Shown: positions 37,570-48,652, counted from the stretch's first letter. The stretch is 64,000 bases of DNA from Cupriavidus taiwanensis (GCF_900249755.1 NZ_LT976853.1:1439153-1503152), one strand, 5' to 3'. Translations and numbers: made by a program. The notes: generated by a model not told the origin, from the letters alone.

Positions 37570-39462
37570 ATGCCTTCCGCCGTCCATGCCGAGCTTCAGG
37601 CCGTTACCGACCGCATCGTTGCGCGCAGCCGCGCCAGCCGTGCCGCCTACCTTGCCCGCTGCGAGCGCGCGCAGGCGGAACTGGGGCCGCTGCGCGGCAT
37701 GTCCTGCGCCAACCTGGCGCACGGCTTCGCCGCGCTGCCGGCCGGCGACAAGCTCAGGCTGCGCGTCGACCATGCGCCCAACCTGGGCATCGTCACCGCG
37801 TACAACGACATGCTGTCGGCGCACCAGCCCTACGAGCGCTATCCCGCCGTGATCCGCGAGGCCGCGCGCGCGGTCGGCGCGGTGGCGCAGGTGGCGGGCG
37901 GCGTGCCGGCCATGTGCGACGGCATCACGCAGGGCAACGCCGGCATGGAGCTGTCGCTGTTCTCGCGCGATGCGATTGCCATGGGTACCGCGGTGGCGCT
38001 GTCGCACAACACCTTCGATGCGGCGCTGATGCTGGGGGTGTGCGACAAGATCGTGCCCGGGCTGCTGATGGGCGCGCTGCAGTTCGGCCACCTGCCGGTG
38101 GTGTTCGTGCCCGCGGGGCCGATGGCCAGCGGGCTGCCCAACAAGGAAAAGGCGCGCGTGCGCCAGCTCTATGCCACCGGGCAGGTGGGGCGCGATGCGC
38201 TGCTGGAAGCCGAATGCCAGGCCTATCACGGCGCCGGCACCTGCACGTTCTACGGTACCGCCAACAGCAACCAGTTCCTGATGGAAATCATGGGCCTGCA
38301 CCTGCCGGGCGCCGCCTTCGTCCATCCCGACAGCGGCCTGCGCGATGCGCTGACCGCCGCTGCGGCGCAGCGCGCGATCGCACTGCGCGCGCGCGGCGAT
38401 GGCTACCTGCCGCTGGCGCGCATCGTCGACGAACGCGCCATCGCCAACGCCATGGTCGGCCTGCTGGCCACCGGCGGCTCGACCAACCACACCATCCACC
38501 TGGTGGCGATGGCGCGCGCCGCCGGCATCGTCATCGACTGGAATGATTTCGACCTGCTGTCGCGCATCACGCCGCTGCTGGCGCGCGTCTATCCCAACGG
38601 CTCGGCCGATGTGAACCACTTCCATGCCGCCGGCGGCGCCGGCTTCGTGATCCGCGAGCTGCTGCAGGCCGGGCTGCTGCACGAGGACGTGCAGACGGTG
38701 GCCGGCCCGGGCCTGGCCCGTTACACGCAGGAGCCGGTGATGGCCGACGGCGTGCTGCACTGGCGCGATGGCGCGGCGCACAGCGGCGACCCGCAGGTGC
38801 TGGCGACGGCCGCCGCGCCGTTCTCGGCCGAGGGCGGCCTGCGGCTGATGCAGGGCAACCTGGGCCGCGGCGTGATCAAGGTCTCGGCCGTGGCGCCCGA
38901 ACACCGCGTGGTGGAAGCGCCGGTGCGGGTATTCGATTCGCAGGAGGCGCTGCAGGCGGCGTTCGATGCCGGCGAACTCGGTGGCGACCTGGTCGCGGTG
39001 GTGCGTTTCCAGGGGCCGAATGCCAACGGCATGCCGGAGCTGCACCGGCTGACGCCGGTGCTGGGCGCGCTGCAGGACGCCGGCCACAAGGTGGCGCTGG
39101 TGACCGACGGGCGCATGTCCGGCGCCTCGGGCAAGGTGCCGGCGGTGATCCACGTCGGCCCCGAGGCGCTGGCGGGCGGCGCGCTGGCGCGCGTGCGCGA
39201 CGGCGACCGTATCCGCGTCGACGCCGTCGCCGGCACGCTGCAATGGCTGGGCGACGAAAGCGAGTTCGCGGCGCGCGCGCCGGCCCGCGCGCCGGCCGAC
39301 CCGTTCGCGCAGTTCAGCCTGGGGCGCGGCCTGTTCGGCCTGTTCCGGCGCCACGCGCGCATCGCGGAAGAGGGTGGCAGCGCACTTGACCTGTCCGAGG
39401 CGGATGCCGCTGGCGCTGGCGCATTTGTCACTGCCTCCGCGGCGCAAACCGTCGCACAATAG
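37570..39462 (+). CDS. edd: Phosphogluconate dehydratase
   Basis: A 630-residue IlvD/Edd-family enzyme turning 6-phosphogluconate into 2-keto-3-deoxy-6-phosphogluconate, the first Entner-Doudoroff step. Fe-S cysteines lie in [20 protein letters not shown] and related motifs ([14 protein letters not shown]), with [13 protein letters not shown] and [15 protein letters not shown]. Slightly longer than the E. coli enzyme (603). AAGGA precedes the ATG at 37570 by eleven bases. No eda (aldolase) gene follows; gntK does. Confidence 0.95.
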   Translation: MPSAVHAELQAVTDRIVARSRASRAAYLARCERAQAELGPLRGMSCANLAHGFAALPAGDKLRLRVDHAPNLGIVTAYNDMLSAHQPYERYPAVIREAARAVGAVAQVAGGVPAMCDGITQGNAGMELSLFSRDAIAMGTAVALSHNTFDAALMLGVCDKIVPGLLMGALQFGHLPVVFVPAGPMASGLPNKEKARVRQLYATGQVGRDALLEAECQAYHGAGTCTFYGTANSNQFLMEIMGLHLPGAAFVHPDSGLRDALTAAAAQRAIALRARGDGYLPLARIVDERAIANAMVGLLATGGSTNHTIHLVAMARAAGIVIDWNDFDLLSRITPLLARVYPNGSADVNHFHAAGGAGFVIRELLQAGLLHEDVQTVAGPGLARYTQEPVMADGVLHWRDGAAHSGDPQVLATAAAPFSAEGGLRLMQGNLGRGVIKVSAVAPEHRVVEAPVRVFDSQEALQAAFDAGELGGDLVAVVRFQGPNANGMPELHRLTPVLGALQDAGHKVALVTDGRMSGASGKVPAVIHVGPEALAGGALARVRDGDRIRVDAVAGTLQWLGDESEFAARAPARAPADPFAQFSLGRGLFGLFRRHARIAEEGGSALDLSEADAAGAGAFVTASAAQTVAQ

Positions 39463-39476
39463 TTTCTATTGCCTCC

Positions 39477-39502
39477 GTCATTCCCGCGCAGGCGGGAACG
39501 AC
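39477..39502. repeat. Palindromic dispersed repeat, family B
   Basis: GTCATTCCCGC (39477-39487) pairs with GCGGGAACGAC (39492-39502) with one mismatch, loop GCAG. A second copy is at 50069-50094. The core ATTCCC...GGGAA(T) resembles, in form, the dRS3-type repeats known from Neisseria. It lies in the edd-gntK gap. Confidence 0.72.
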
Positions 39503-39568
39503 GTCCAGGACAAGCAAGGATAGACAAGGATGGCAACACCATCCGATACCAAGACCGACGGAGCAGAC

Positions 39569-40075
39569 ATGATCTATATCCTGATGGGCGTTTCCGGCAG
39601 CGGCAAGACCACGGTCGGCCAGTTGCTGGCGCAGCGGCTGGGCTGCGGCTTCCATGACGCCGATGATTTCCACAGCGATGCCAACAAGGCCAAGATGCAC
39701 GCCGGCATTCCGCTGACCGACGCAGACCGCTGGCCCTGGCTGGCCGCGATGCGCGCGGCCATCGACTCGGCCCGGGCCGAAGGCCGCACCCATGTGTTCA
39801 CCTGCTCGGCGCTGCGCCAGGCTTACCGGGACCGGCTGACCCCGCCCGACGGCGGCGTGACCTTCGTCTTCATGAAGGGGGATGCCGCGCTGATCGGCCA
39901 GCGCCTGTCCGCGCGCAGCGAGCACTTCTTCAACCCCGAACTGCTGCAAAGCCAGTTCGATACGCTGGAAGAACCCGGCGATGCGCTGGCGCTCGATATC
40001 CGCCAGCCGCCCGAGGTGCTGGTCGACACCATCCTGCGGGCTACCGCGCGGCAAGGCGCCGGCGCGGCGCGCTGA
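39569..40075 (+). CDS. gntK: Gluconokinase
   Basis: A 168-residue P-loop kinase that phosphorylates gluconate to 6-phosphogluconate, the substrate of Edd encoded upstream. It has the P-loop [10 protein letters not shown] at the very N-terminus, [14 protein letters not shown] (substrate lid) and [14 protein letters not shown]. The ATG at 39569 gives the family-typical [10 protein letters not shown]. An in-frame ATG at 39530 with a good AAGGA would add 13 residues and cannot be excluded. Probably in the HexR-controlled transcript with edd. Confidence 0.93.
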   Translation: MIYILMGVSGSGKTTVGQLLAQRLGCGFHDADDFHSDANKAKMHAGIPLTDADRWPWLAAMRAAIDSARAEGRTHVFTCSALRQAYRDRLTPPDGGVTFVFMKGDAALIGQRLSARSEHFFNPELLQSQFDTLEEPGDALALDIRQPPEVLVDTILRATARQGAGAAR

Positions 40076-40426
40076 ACTGCCGCCGCCATGCCCCACGGGG
40101 CATGGTTCCACGGCACGGCTTCCATTTCCCTGCAACGCAATCACGGCCGCCGGCCTCGCTGGCGGCTTTTTTGCGTGCGCTGGCAGGCATCTTGCTAGCC
40201 TGGCTTCGGTGCTGGTGCGCCTGCACAGGCGGCGCGCCATGCCACCTTGCGGCTTTCGCCGGCACGGGTATGCTGGAAGGGCCAGTGACTCGACGGCATC
40301 ACCGCGGCTTGCATCAACCAGTGCGGCCGTGCGGCAGGGCACGACAGCCAGGGCAACCAGGACGGCCGGCGGCGGCGCGAATGCGCAAGGCACGGCGGCA
40401 GTCCGCGACATGGAGGAGCGGCCATC
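40076..40426 (+). other. 351-base gap after gntK: hairpins, no gene
   Basis: It contains a perfect nine-base inverted repeat CCATGCCCC/GGGGCATGG (40086-40105) and then the gntK terminator at 40146-40172. The remaining 250 bases before the ATP-grasp gene probably hold its promoter; I see no convincing -35/-10 pair and no coding sequence with a ribosome site. Confidence 0.55.
40146..40172 (+). terminator. Intrinsic terminator downstream of gntK
   Basis: GCCGCC (40146-40151) pairs with GGCGGC (40161-40166) around a nine-base loop, followed by six T. It separates the edd-gntK unit from the ATP-grasp operon. Confidence 0.75.
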
Positions 40427-41902
40427 ATGGCGGCGCGGTACTTCGACGAGATGCTGGACTGGCGCGACGACGGTGCGCCGGCGCTGATCCACGCGGGACA
40501 GGCCCTGCCTGACGGGGCGATACGCCCGCACTACCGGCATTTCGCCGAATGGCTGGCGCGCCAGACCGAAAGCACGATGGGCAACAAGCGCGCCGAGGCC
40601 GACCTGGTGTTCCGGCGCGTGGGCATTACCTTTGCCGTCTACGGCGACAAGGACGAGGCCAACAGCGGCACCGAGCGCACCATTCCGTTCGACGTGATCC
40701 CGCGCATTTTCCCGGCGAGCGAATGGGCGCTGCTGGAAAAAGGCCTGCGCCAGCGCGTGGCGGCGCTGAACCGCTTCATCCACGACATCTACCACGGCCA
40801 GGACATCATCCGCGCCGGCGTGATCCCGCCCGACCAGATCTACAACAACGCCCAGTACCGGCCCGAGATGCTCGGCGTCAGCGTGCCGCACGACGTCTAT
40901 GCGCATGTCGCCGGCATCGACGTGGTGCGTGCAGGCGAGGGCGAGTTCTACGTGCTGGAAGACAACCTGCGCGTGCCGTCGGGCGTGTCGTACATGCTGG
41001 AAAACCGCAAGATGATGATGCGCTTGTTCCCGGACCTGTTCGCGCGCAACCGCGTGGCGCCGGTGGCGCACTATCCCGACCTGCTGCTCGACATGCTGCG
41101 CGGGGTCTCGCCGCAGGCGATCGCCGATCCCACCGTGGTGGTGCTGACGCCCGGCATGTACAACTCGGCCTACTTCGAGCATGCCTTCCTGGCGCAGCAG
41201 ATGGGGGTGGAACTGGTCGAAGGCAGCGACCTCTTCGTCGACGGCAACCACCTGTTCATGCGCACCACGCAGGGCCCGCAACGCATCGACGTGATCTACC
41301 GGCGCGTCGACGATGATTTCCTCGACCCGCTCGCGTTCCGCCCCGATTCCGCGCTGGGCGCCGCCGGGCTGCTGTCGGTCTACCGCGCCGGCAACGTGAC
41401 CATCTGCAATGCGATCGGCACCGGCGTGGCCGACGACAAGTCGATCTACCCCTATGTGCCGGACATGATCCGCTTCTACCTGGGCGAAGAGGCCATCCTC
41501 AGCAACGTGCCGACCTATATGTGCCGGCGCGCCGATGACCTGCAGTACGTGCTCGACCACATGGACGAGCTGGTGGTCAAGGAAACCCACGGCGCCGGCG
41601 GCTACGGCATGCTGGTCGGGCCGGCCGCGACCCGCGCCGAGATCGATGCCTTCCGCGAGGTGGTCAGGTCCAGGCCGGAGCAGTACATTGCGCAGCCGAC
41701 GCTGGCGCTGTCGACCTGCCCGACCTATGTCGAGGCCGGCATTGCCCCGCGCCATATCGACCTGCGCCCGTTCGTGCTGTCGGGCAAGGAGGTGCGGATG
41801 GTGCCGGGCGGACTGACCCGCGTGGCGCTGCGGGAAGGATCGCTGGTGGTGAATTCCTCGCAAGGGGGCGGCACCAAGGACACCTGGGTGCTGGAACGAT
41901 GA
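40427..41902 (+). CDS. Circularly permuted ATP-grasp protein
   Basis: A 491-residue protein of the CP_ATPgrasp family (DUF404/DUF407 type). Recognisable parts are FDVIPRIFPASEWALLEKGL, VLEDNLRVPSGVSYMLENR, VVVLTPGMYNSAYFEHAFLA and ELVVKETHGAGGYGMLVGP. ATP-grasp enzymes join a carboxylate to an amine at the cost of ATP; members of this group have been predicted to be peptide ligases. It leads a set with alpha-E, transglutaminase and Anbu genes, so it may make the peptide or isopeptide bond the others act on. GGAGG precedes the ATG at 40427. Substrate unknown. Confidence 0.88.
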   Translation: MAARYFDEMLDWRDDGAPALIHAGQALPDGAIRPHYRHFAEWLARQTESTMGNKRAEADLVFRRVGITFAVYGDKDEANSGTERTIPFDVIPRIFPASEWALLEKGLRQRVAALNRFIHDIYHGQDIIRAGVIPPDQIYNNAQYRPEMLGVSVPHDVYAHVAGIDVVRAGEGEFYVLEDNLRVPSGVSYMLENRKMMMRLFPDLFARNRVAPVAHYPDLLLDMLRGVSPQAIADPTVVVLTPGMYNSAYFEHAFLAQQMGVELVEGSDLFVDGNHLFMRTTQGPQRIDVIYRRVDDDFLDPLAFRPDSALGAAGLLSVYRAGNVTICNAIGTGVADDKSIYPYVPDMIRFYLGEEAILSNVPTYMCRRADDLQYVLDHMDELVVKETHGAGGYGMLVGPAATRAEIDAFREVVRSRPEQYIAQPTLALSTCPTYVEAGIAPRHIDLRPFVLSGKEVRMVPGGLTRVALREGSLVVNSSQGGGTKDTWVLER

Positions 41903-41948
41903 ACGCGATGCCAGCCATGACCACCGCCGCCCACCCCGGAGAGCCCAC

Positions 41949-42938
41949 ATGCTGAGCCGCACCGCCGACCACCTGTTCTGGATGGCCCGCTACACCGAGC
42001 GCGCGGAGAACACCGCGCGCATGCTCGATGTCAACTACCAGACCTCGCTGCTGCCGCAATCGGCCGAAGTGGCCGAGCAGGGCTGGTGGGCCATGCTCGA
42101 TATCTCGGAACTGACCGAGGTCTTCGACCACAAGTACGGCCTGCTGTCGCGCGACGACGTGATCGACTTCATGGTGCGCGACATGACCAATGCCTCGTCC
42201 ATCATGAGCTGCCTGCGCGCGGCGCGCGAGAACGCGCGCGCGGTGCGCGGCTCGCTGACCACCGAGGTCTGGGAAACCGTCAACACCACCTGGCTGGAGG
42301 TGCAGCGCCTGATTGCCGACGGCGTGCTGAAGGAAGACCCGGCGCGCTTCTTCGAATGGGTCAAGTTCCGCTCGCACCTGGCGCGCGGGGTCCAGTTCGG
42401 TACCATGCTGAAGGACGATGCGTTCCACTTCATGCGGCTGGGCACCTTCCTGGAACGCGCCGACAATACCGCGCGCATCCTCGACGTCAAGTTCCAGGCG
42501 TCATCGAGTGGGGAGGGCGGCGGGGGCGGCAACGGTGGTGCAGGCGAGACCAATCCCGGCCAGGGCGGCCACAACGACTTCTACCACTGGGCGGCGATCC
42601 TGCGTTCGGTGTCGGGCTTCGAGGTCTACCGCAAGGTCTATCGCGCGGTGATCACGCCGCAGCGCGTGGCCGAGCTGCTGATCCTGCGTCCGGACATGCC
42701 GCGTTCGCTGGTGTCGAGCATGGACGAGGTGGTGGCCATCCTGCATACGGTGCGCAACCAGCAATCAGCGGAGACCGAGCGGCAGGCTGGTAAACTCCAC
42801 GCCGACCTGAAGTACGCGCGCATCGACGATATCTTCGCCGTCGGCCTGCACGCGTACCTGACCAGCTTCCTGGAGCGCATCGGCGACCTCGGCAATGGCA
42901 TCAGCCGGGACTTCCTGGTGCCGCTGCAGGTGGCCTGA
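41949..42938 (+). CDS. Alpha-E domain protein
   Basis: A 329-residue all-helical protein of the alpha-E family (PF04168-type), rich in paired aromatic and charged residues. It starts MLSRTADHLFWMARYTERAEN, and the same TERAENTARMLDV-like motif recurs as LERADNTARILDV, suggesting an internal duplication. Residues about 185-208 are an unusual Gly/Ser-rich insertion. Alpha-E domains almost always occur beside, or fused to, circularly permuted ATP-grasp domains and are thought to be their partner. It follows the ATP-grasp gene by 46 bases. No catalytic role is established. Confidence 0.87.
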   Translation: MLSRTADHLFWMARYTERAENTARMLDVNYQTSLLPQSAEVAEQGWWAMLDISELTEVFDHKYGLLSRDDVIDFMVRDMTNASSIMSCLRAARENARAVRGSLTTEVWETVNTTWLEVQRLIADGVLKEDPARFFEWVKFRSHLARGVQFGTMLKDDAFHFMRLGTFLERADNTARILDVKFQASSSGEGGGGGNGGAGETNPGQGGHNDFYHWAAILRSVSGFEVYRKVYRAVITPQRVAELLILRPDMPRSLVSSMDEVVAILHTVRNQQSAETERQAGKLHADLKYARIDDIFAVGLHAYLTSFLERIGDLGNGISRDFLVPLQVA

Positions 42939-42984
42939 CCCGGGCCGCCGGCAGCCCCCCGTGCCGCCGCCGCGCCCTGATACC

Positions 42985-43824
42985 GTGAAATACAAGATCC
43001 ACCACCATACTGTCTACCGCTACGCCGAACCGGTGCGGCGCAGCGTGCACGAAGTGCGGCTCGAGCCGCGCTCGGGCCCGCTGCAGACCGTGCACGACTG
43101 GCAGCTGTCGGCGCCGGGCAACCCGTCGGCCGCGCGCGACGGGTTCGGCAACATCGTGCACAACTTCACCGTGACCGGGCCGGCCAGCACCATCGCTATC
43201 GAAGCCAGCGGCGAAGTCGAAGTGCTGCCGCCGCATGGCGAGCTCGACCGCGACGGTCACCATGCGTTCTGCGACGCGCCGCCGGACGGCGAAGCGCGGG
43301 TGTCGCCGCTGTACTTCCTCGGCAGCACGCCGCTGACCACGGCACCGGCGGCGATGCAGGCGTTTGCCGCGCCGTTCCTGGCGGCCGGGCACGATATCGA
43401 CGCGCTGCTGGCGCTGGCCCGTGGCATCGGCGAGCGCGTGCGCTACAAGCCCAACACCACCGATGTCGGCACCTCGGCCGCCGAGGCCTTCGCGCTGGGC
43501 AGCGGCGTGTGCCAGGACCAGGCGCAGGTGATGGTGGCGGCGTGCCGCGCACTGGGCATCCCCGCGCGCTATGTCAGCGGATATTTCTACGACCCGGCCG
43601 CCACCGAACTGGCCAGCCACGCCTGGGCCGACGTGTGCCTGGACCCGGCCCGGGAAATCTGGTGCAGCATCGACATCACCCATGGCTGCCTGACCGACGA
43701 GCGCCATATCCGGCTGGCGGTGGGGCGCGATTACGCGTCGGCAGCACCAGTGCGAGGCATCCGGGACGGCGGCGACGGCGAGACGCTGGAAGTCAATGTA
43801 ACAATCACGCCACTTTTTACCTGA
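42985..43824 (+). CDS. Transglutaminase-like cysteine peptidase
   Basis: A 279-residue protein. It has an N-terminal beta-sandwich (MKYKIHHHTVYRYAEPVRRS, with RLEPRSGPLQ) and a transglutaminase-like domain with catalytic Cys176 (GSGVCQDQA), His212 (SHAWADV) and Asp230. Bacterial members are usually thiol peptidases or amidases rather than cross-linkers. The start is a GTG at 42985. Third gene of the ATP-grasp/alpha-E/transglutaminase set; it may cut or transfer the linkages made by the ATP-grasp enzyme. Confidence 0.88.
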   Translation: MKYKIHHHTVYRYAEPVRRSVHEVRLEPRSGPLQTVHDWQLSAPGNPSAARDGFGNIVHNFTVTGPASTIAIEASGEVEVLPPHGELDRDGHHAFCDAPPDGEARVSPLYFLGSTPLTTAPAAMQAFAAPFLAAGHDIDALLALARGIGERVRYKPNTTDVGTSAAEAFALGSGVCQDQAQVMVAACRALGIPARYVSGYFYDPAATELASHAWADVCLDPAREIWCSIDITHGCLTDERHIRLAVGRDYASAAPVRGIRDGGDGETLEVNVTITPLFT

Positions 43825-43938
43825 TTAGGTGCTTGCTTCCAGACGCGGCGCGGTGCTGGTGCACGGGCGCTAGAATCCGGAGTGATGCAGGCCACTGCCG
43901 GCACGGGCCGGCCGCCACCGAGAACACCAAGACAAACC

Positions 43939-44760
43939 ATGACGTATTGTGTAGCCATGCGGCTGGATGCCGGCCTGGTATTCCTGTCCGACTCCCGCAC
44001 CAATGCCGGGGTAGACGCCATTTCCACCGCGCGCAAGATGACGGTGTTCGAGGAACCCGGCGACCGGGTGATGGTGCTGATGACCGCGGGCAACCTGGCG
44101 ATCAGCCAGTCGGTGCGCCAGATCCTGATCGAGGACCACGACGAGAAACGCTCGCTGTGGACCGCGCGCGACATGTTCGAGGCCGCCTCGATCGTCGGCG
44201 AGGCGGTGCGCCAGGTGCACCGGCGCGATGCCCACGCGCTGCGCGACGCCGGCATCGAGTTCAATGTCAGCCTGGTCTTCGGCGGCCAGGTGCGCGGCGA
44301 GCGGGTGCGGCTGTTCAATATCTACGCGGCCGGCAATTTCGTCGAGGCCACGCCCGAGAACTGCTACTTCCAGATCGGCGAGGCCAAGTACGGCAAGCCC
44401 ATCGTCGACCGCGTCGTGCACCCGTCGCTGCCGCTGGCGGAAGGGGCCAAATGCGCGCTGATCTCGATGGATTCGACGCTGAAGTCGAATATCTCGGTCG
44501 GCCTGCCGCTGGACCTGCTGGTCTATGAAGCGGATTCGCTGCAGGTGACGCGCTTTGTCAATATCGACGAGCGCAACGCCTATTTCCGCATGATCCGCGA
44601 CACCTGGGGGCAGCGCCTGCGCCAGGTCTTCGGCGAGATCCACAACCCCGAGTGGGATCCGGGCGCGCCCGCGGAATTCTCGCTGGCGCGCTCCGGCGAG
44701 GCCGACCGCTGGGCCCAGCCGGTGCGGGCCAAGCGCATGCATCCGCGCAAGCCGGATTGA
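43939..44760 (+). CDS. Anbu, proteasome-like N-terminal-threonine peptidase
   Basis: A 273-residue Ntn-hydrolase of the proteasome/HslV superfamily. The start MTYCVAMRLDAGLVFLSDSRTN places Thr2 to become the nucleophile after Met removal, as in Anbu and HslV, and the D-SRTNAGVD segment is typical of Anbu. That requirement decides the start at 43939, although a GTG at 43882 is in frame. A -10-like TAGAAT at 43871-43876 suggests it can be transcribed separately from the transglutaminase gene 114 bases upstream. Anbu forms ring- or helix-like assemblies; its peptide substrate is unknown, and peptidase activity has been hard to show. Confidence 0.9.
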   Translation: MTYCVAMRLDAGLVFLSDSRTNAGVDAISTARKMTVFEEPGDRVMVLMTAGNLAISQSVRQILIEDHDEKRSLWTARDMFEAASIVGEAVRQVHRRDAHALRDAGIEFNVSLVFGGQVRGERVRLFNIYAAGNFVEATPENCYFQIGEAKYGKPIVDRVVHPSLPLAEGAKCALISMDSTLKSNISVGLPLDLLVYEADSLQVTRFVNIDERNAYFRMIRDTWGQRLRQVFGEIHNPEWDPGAPAEFSLARSGEADRWAQPVRAKRMHPRKPD

Positions 44761-44770
44761 GGCGGCAGGC

Positions 44771-45577
44771 ATGCGCGAGATCATTCATTTTTCCCACGCC
44801 AACGGCTTCCCGGTGACGACCTACCGCAAGCTGTTCGGCGAGCTCGACGGCGAGTTCGAATTCCGCGCGGTGGACCGCTACGGACACAAGCCGGAATTCC
44901 CGGTGACACGCGGCTGGCCGCACCTGGTGGAAGAACTGCTGGGCGAGATCGACCGCCAGTATCGCGAGCCGGTGTGGCTGGTGGGCCATTCGCTGGGCGG
45001 CTTCCTGTCGCTGATGGCGGCGCTGCGCCGGCCGGAACGGGTGCGCGGCGTGGTCATGCTCGATTCGCCCATCATCGCCGGCTGGCGCGCATCGTTGCTC
45101 AAGACCGCGCAGATGCTGGGCATCGATGAAAAGCCCGGCCCGGCGGCGGTGACCAGGAACCGGCGCACGCACTGGCCGGATGCCGAGGCGGTGTGGCAGC
45201 ATTTCCGCGCCAAGCCCAACTTCGCCGTGTGGGACCACGAGGTGCTGCGCGACTACGCCATCCACGGCACCGAGCCCACCGGCAACGACAACGAACGCCG
45301 GCTGCGCTTCGACCGCGAGGTCGAATACTGGATCTACCGCACGCTGCCGACCAGCCTCGGGCGCAAGGTCGCGCGCGGCGCGCCGGTGCCGGTCGGCTTT
45401 GTCGCCGGCACGCGCTCGCGCGAGGTGCGCCAGTGCGGCCTGGGGGCGACGCGCCGGCTGGTCGGGCCCAACCTGCGCTTTATCGAAGGCGGCCACCTGT
45501 ACCCGATGGAGCGGCCGCAGCAGACCGCGCAACTGGTGCGCGAACTGATCGGCGCGATGCGCCAGCAGGGGCGCTGA
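44771..45577 (+). CDS. Alpha/beta hydrolase
   Basis: A 268-residue soluble alpha/beta hydrolase beginning MREIIHFSHANGFPVTTYRK. The oxyanion region is FSHANGFP, the nucleophile elbow GHSLGG, and a C-terminal His lies in EGGHLYPMERP. It begins ten bases after the anbu stop, so it is very probably co-transcribed with anbu, but it is not a standard member of the Anbu gene set. Esterase or amidase activity is likely; substrate unknown. Confidence 0.84.
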   Translation: MREIIHFSHANGFPVTTYRKLFGELDGEFEFRAVDRYGHKPEFPVTRGWPHLVEELLGEIDRQYREPVWLVGHSLGGFLSLMAALRRPERVRGVVMLDSPIIAGWRASLLKTAQMLGIDEKPGPAAVTRNRRTHWPDAEAVWQHFRAKPNFAVWDHEVLRDYAIHGTEPTGNDNERRLRFDREVEYWIYRTLPTSLGRKVARGAPVPVGFVAGTRSREVRQCGLGATRRLVGPNLRFIEGGHLYPMERPQQTAQLVRELIGAMRQQGR

Positions 45578-45614
45578 GCCGGCGTGCGGCGGATGCGCCG
45601 CAACGCGGCCGGCA

Positions 45615-45644
45615 AGGCCCGCTGTGGCGTGCCGCAGCGGGCCT
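45615..45644 (+). terminator. Possible terminator hairpin before pyrG
   Basis: AGGCCCGCTG pairs over ten bases with CAGCGGGCCT, loop of ten. No T-run follows, so it is either a weak or Rho-assisted terminator of the anbu-hydrolase unit. Confidence 0.45.
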
Positions 45645-45685
45645 GCTGTCACAATTTCCGGGTCGGCGGGGAACGGGCTCTCATG

Positions 45686-47370
<1,685 letters not shown>

Positions 47371-47397
47371 GCCCGGGCGCAAGCAGGAGAGACAGTC

Positions 47398-48267
47398 ATG
47401 AAACTCTGTGGATTCGAGGTTGGCCTCGACCAGCCGTTCTTCCTGATCGCCGGTCCGTGCGTGATCGAGTCCGAGCAGATGGCGCTGGATACCGCCGGCG
47501 AGCTCAAGGCTATCACCGCTGAACTGGGCATCCCGTTCATCTACAAGTCGTCGTTCGACAAGGCCAACCGCTCCTCGGGCAAGTCGTTCCGCGGCCTGGG
47601 GATGGAGAAGGGCCTGGAGATCCTGGCGACCGTCAAGCGCGAGATCGGCGTGCCGGTGCTGACCGACATCCACGAGATCGACGAAATCAAGCCCGTCGCC
47701 GCCGTGGTCGACGTGCTGCAGACGCCGGCGTTCCTGTGCCGCCAGACCGATTTCATCCGTGCCTGCGCGCAAAGCGGCAAGCCGGTGAATATCAAGAAGG
47801 GCCAGTTCCTGGCGCCGCACGACATGAAGAACGTGATCGACAAGGCCCGCGACGCCGCGCGCGAAGCCGGCCTGCCCGATGACGTGTTCATGGCCTGCGA
47901 GCGCGGCGTTTCGTTCGGCTACAACAACCTGGTGTCCGACATGCGCTCGCTGGCGATCATGCGCGAGACCGGCGCCCCGGTGGTGTTCGACGCGACGCAT
48001 TCGGTGCAGCTCCCCGGCGGCCAGGGCACCAGCTCGGGCGGCCAGCGCGAGTTCGTGCCGGTGCTGTCACGCGCCGCGGTTGCCACCGGCGTCGCGGGCC
48101 TGTTCATGGAGACGCATCCGGACCCGAGCAAGGCCATGTCCGACGGCCCCAACGCGGTGCCGCTGTCGCGCATGAAGGAACTGCTGTCCGTGCTCAAGGA
48201 ACTGGACACGCTGGTCAAGCGCGCCGGCTTCCTCGAAGACAACTTCGGCTGGCCGGCCTGCGCCTGA
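47398..48267 (+). CDS. kdsA: 3-deoxy-D-manno-octulosonate 8-phosphate synthase
   Basis: A 289-residue aldolase condensing phosphoenolpyruvate with arabinose 5-phosphate to Kdo-8-phosphate for lipopolysaccharide. Motifs are [52 protein letters not shown] and [13 protein letters not shown]. The Asn in KANRSS marks the metal-independent class (metal-dependent forms have Cys at the equivalent position in the first beta strand), but I did not align it fully. AGGAGAG precedes the ATG, 27 bases after pyrG. Confidence 0.97.
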   Translation: MKLCGFEVGLDQPFFLIAGPCVIESEQMALDTAGELKAITAELGIPFIYKSSFDKANRSSGKSFRGLGMEKGLEILATVKREIGVPVLTDIHEIDEIKPVAAVVDVLQTPAFLCRQTDFIRACAQSGKPVNIKKGQFLAPHDMKNVIDKARDAAREAGLPDDVFMACERGVSFGYNNLVSDMRSLAIMRETGAPVVFDATHSVQLPGGQGTSSGGQREFVPVLSRAAVATGVAGLFMETHPDPSKAMSDGPNAVPLSRMKELLSVLKELDTLVKRAGFLEDNFGWPACA

Positions 48268-48276
48268 GCCCGCCGC

Positions 48277-48320
48277 GTTTGTCGCCGCCGCGCCGTGCGC
48301 GGATGCCGGCGGCGACAAAC
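48277..48320. other. Strong inverted repeat between kdsA and the DUF1330 gene
   Basis: GTTTGTCGCCGCC pairs perfectly over 13 bases with GGCGGCGACAAAC, with an 18-base loop. There is no T-run. It could protect the upstream mRNA end or be a processing site in a polycistronic message. Confidence 0.55.
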
Positions 48321-48358
48321 CATATCGAAAGACAATACAAAAAATCGGGAGATTCTCC

Positions 48359-48652
48359 ATGGCCGCGGGCTTTATCATCGCCTACGTCGACGTGACCGAC
48401 CCCCAGCAGTACGAGGAATACAAGGTGCTTTCGAGCAAGGCCATGCAGATCCATGGCGCCGAGGTGCTGGTGCGCGGCGGCAAGACCGAGCCGCTCGAGG
48501 GCGACTGGGCGCCGACGCGCGTGGTGGTGCTGAAATTCCCCAGCTATGACGCCGCCAAGGCCTTTCACGACGGCGAGGCCTACCGCGCCGCGCGCAAGTC
48601 GCGCGAGCATGCGGCGAAGATGAATATGATCGTGGTCGAAGGCGCCACCTGA
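48359..48652 (+). CDS. DUF1330 family protein
   Basis: A 97-residue protein of the dimeric alpha/beta-barrel fold: MAAGFIIAYVDVTDPQQYEE, VRGGKTEPLEGDW and VVVLKFPSYDAAKAF. DUF1330 is widespread with no agreed function. It sits between kdsA and eno, a position kept in many Burkholderiales, and GGGAGA lies before the ATG. Confidence 0.9.
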   Translation: MAAGFIIAYVDVTDPQQYEEYKVLSSKAMQIHGAEVLVRGGKTEPLEGDWAPTRVVVLKFPSYDAAKAFHDGEAYRAARKSREHAAKMNMIVVEGAT

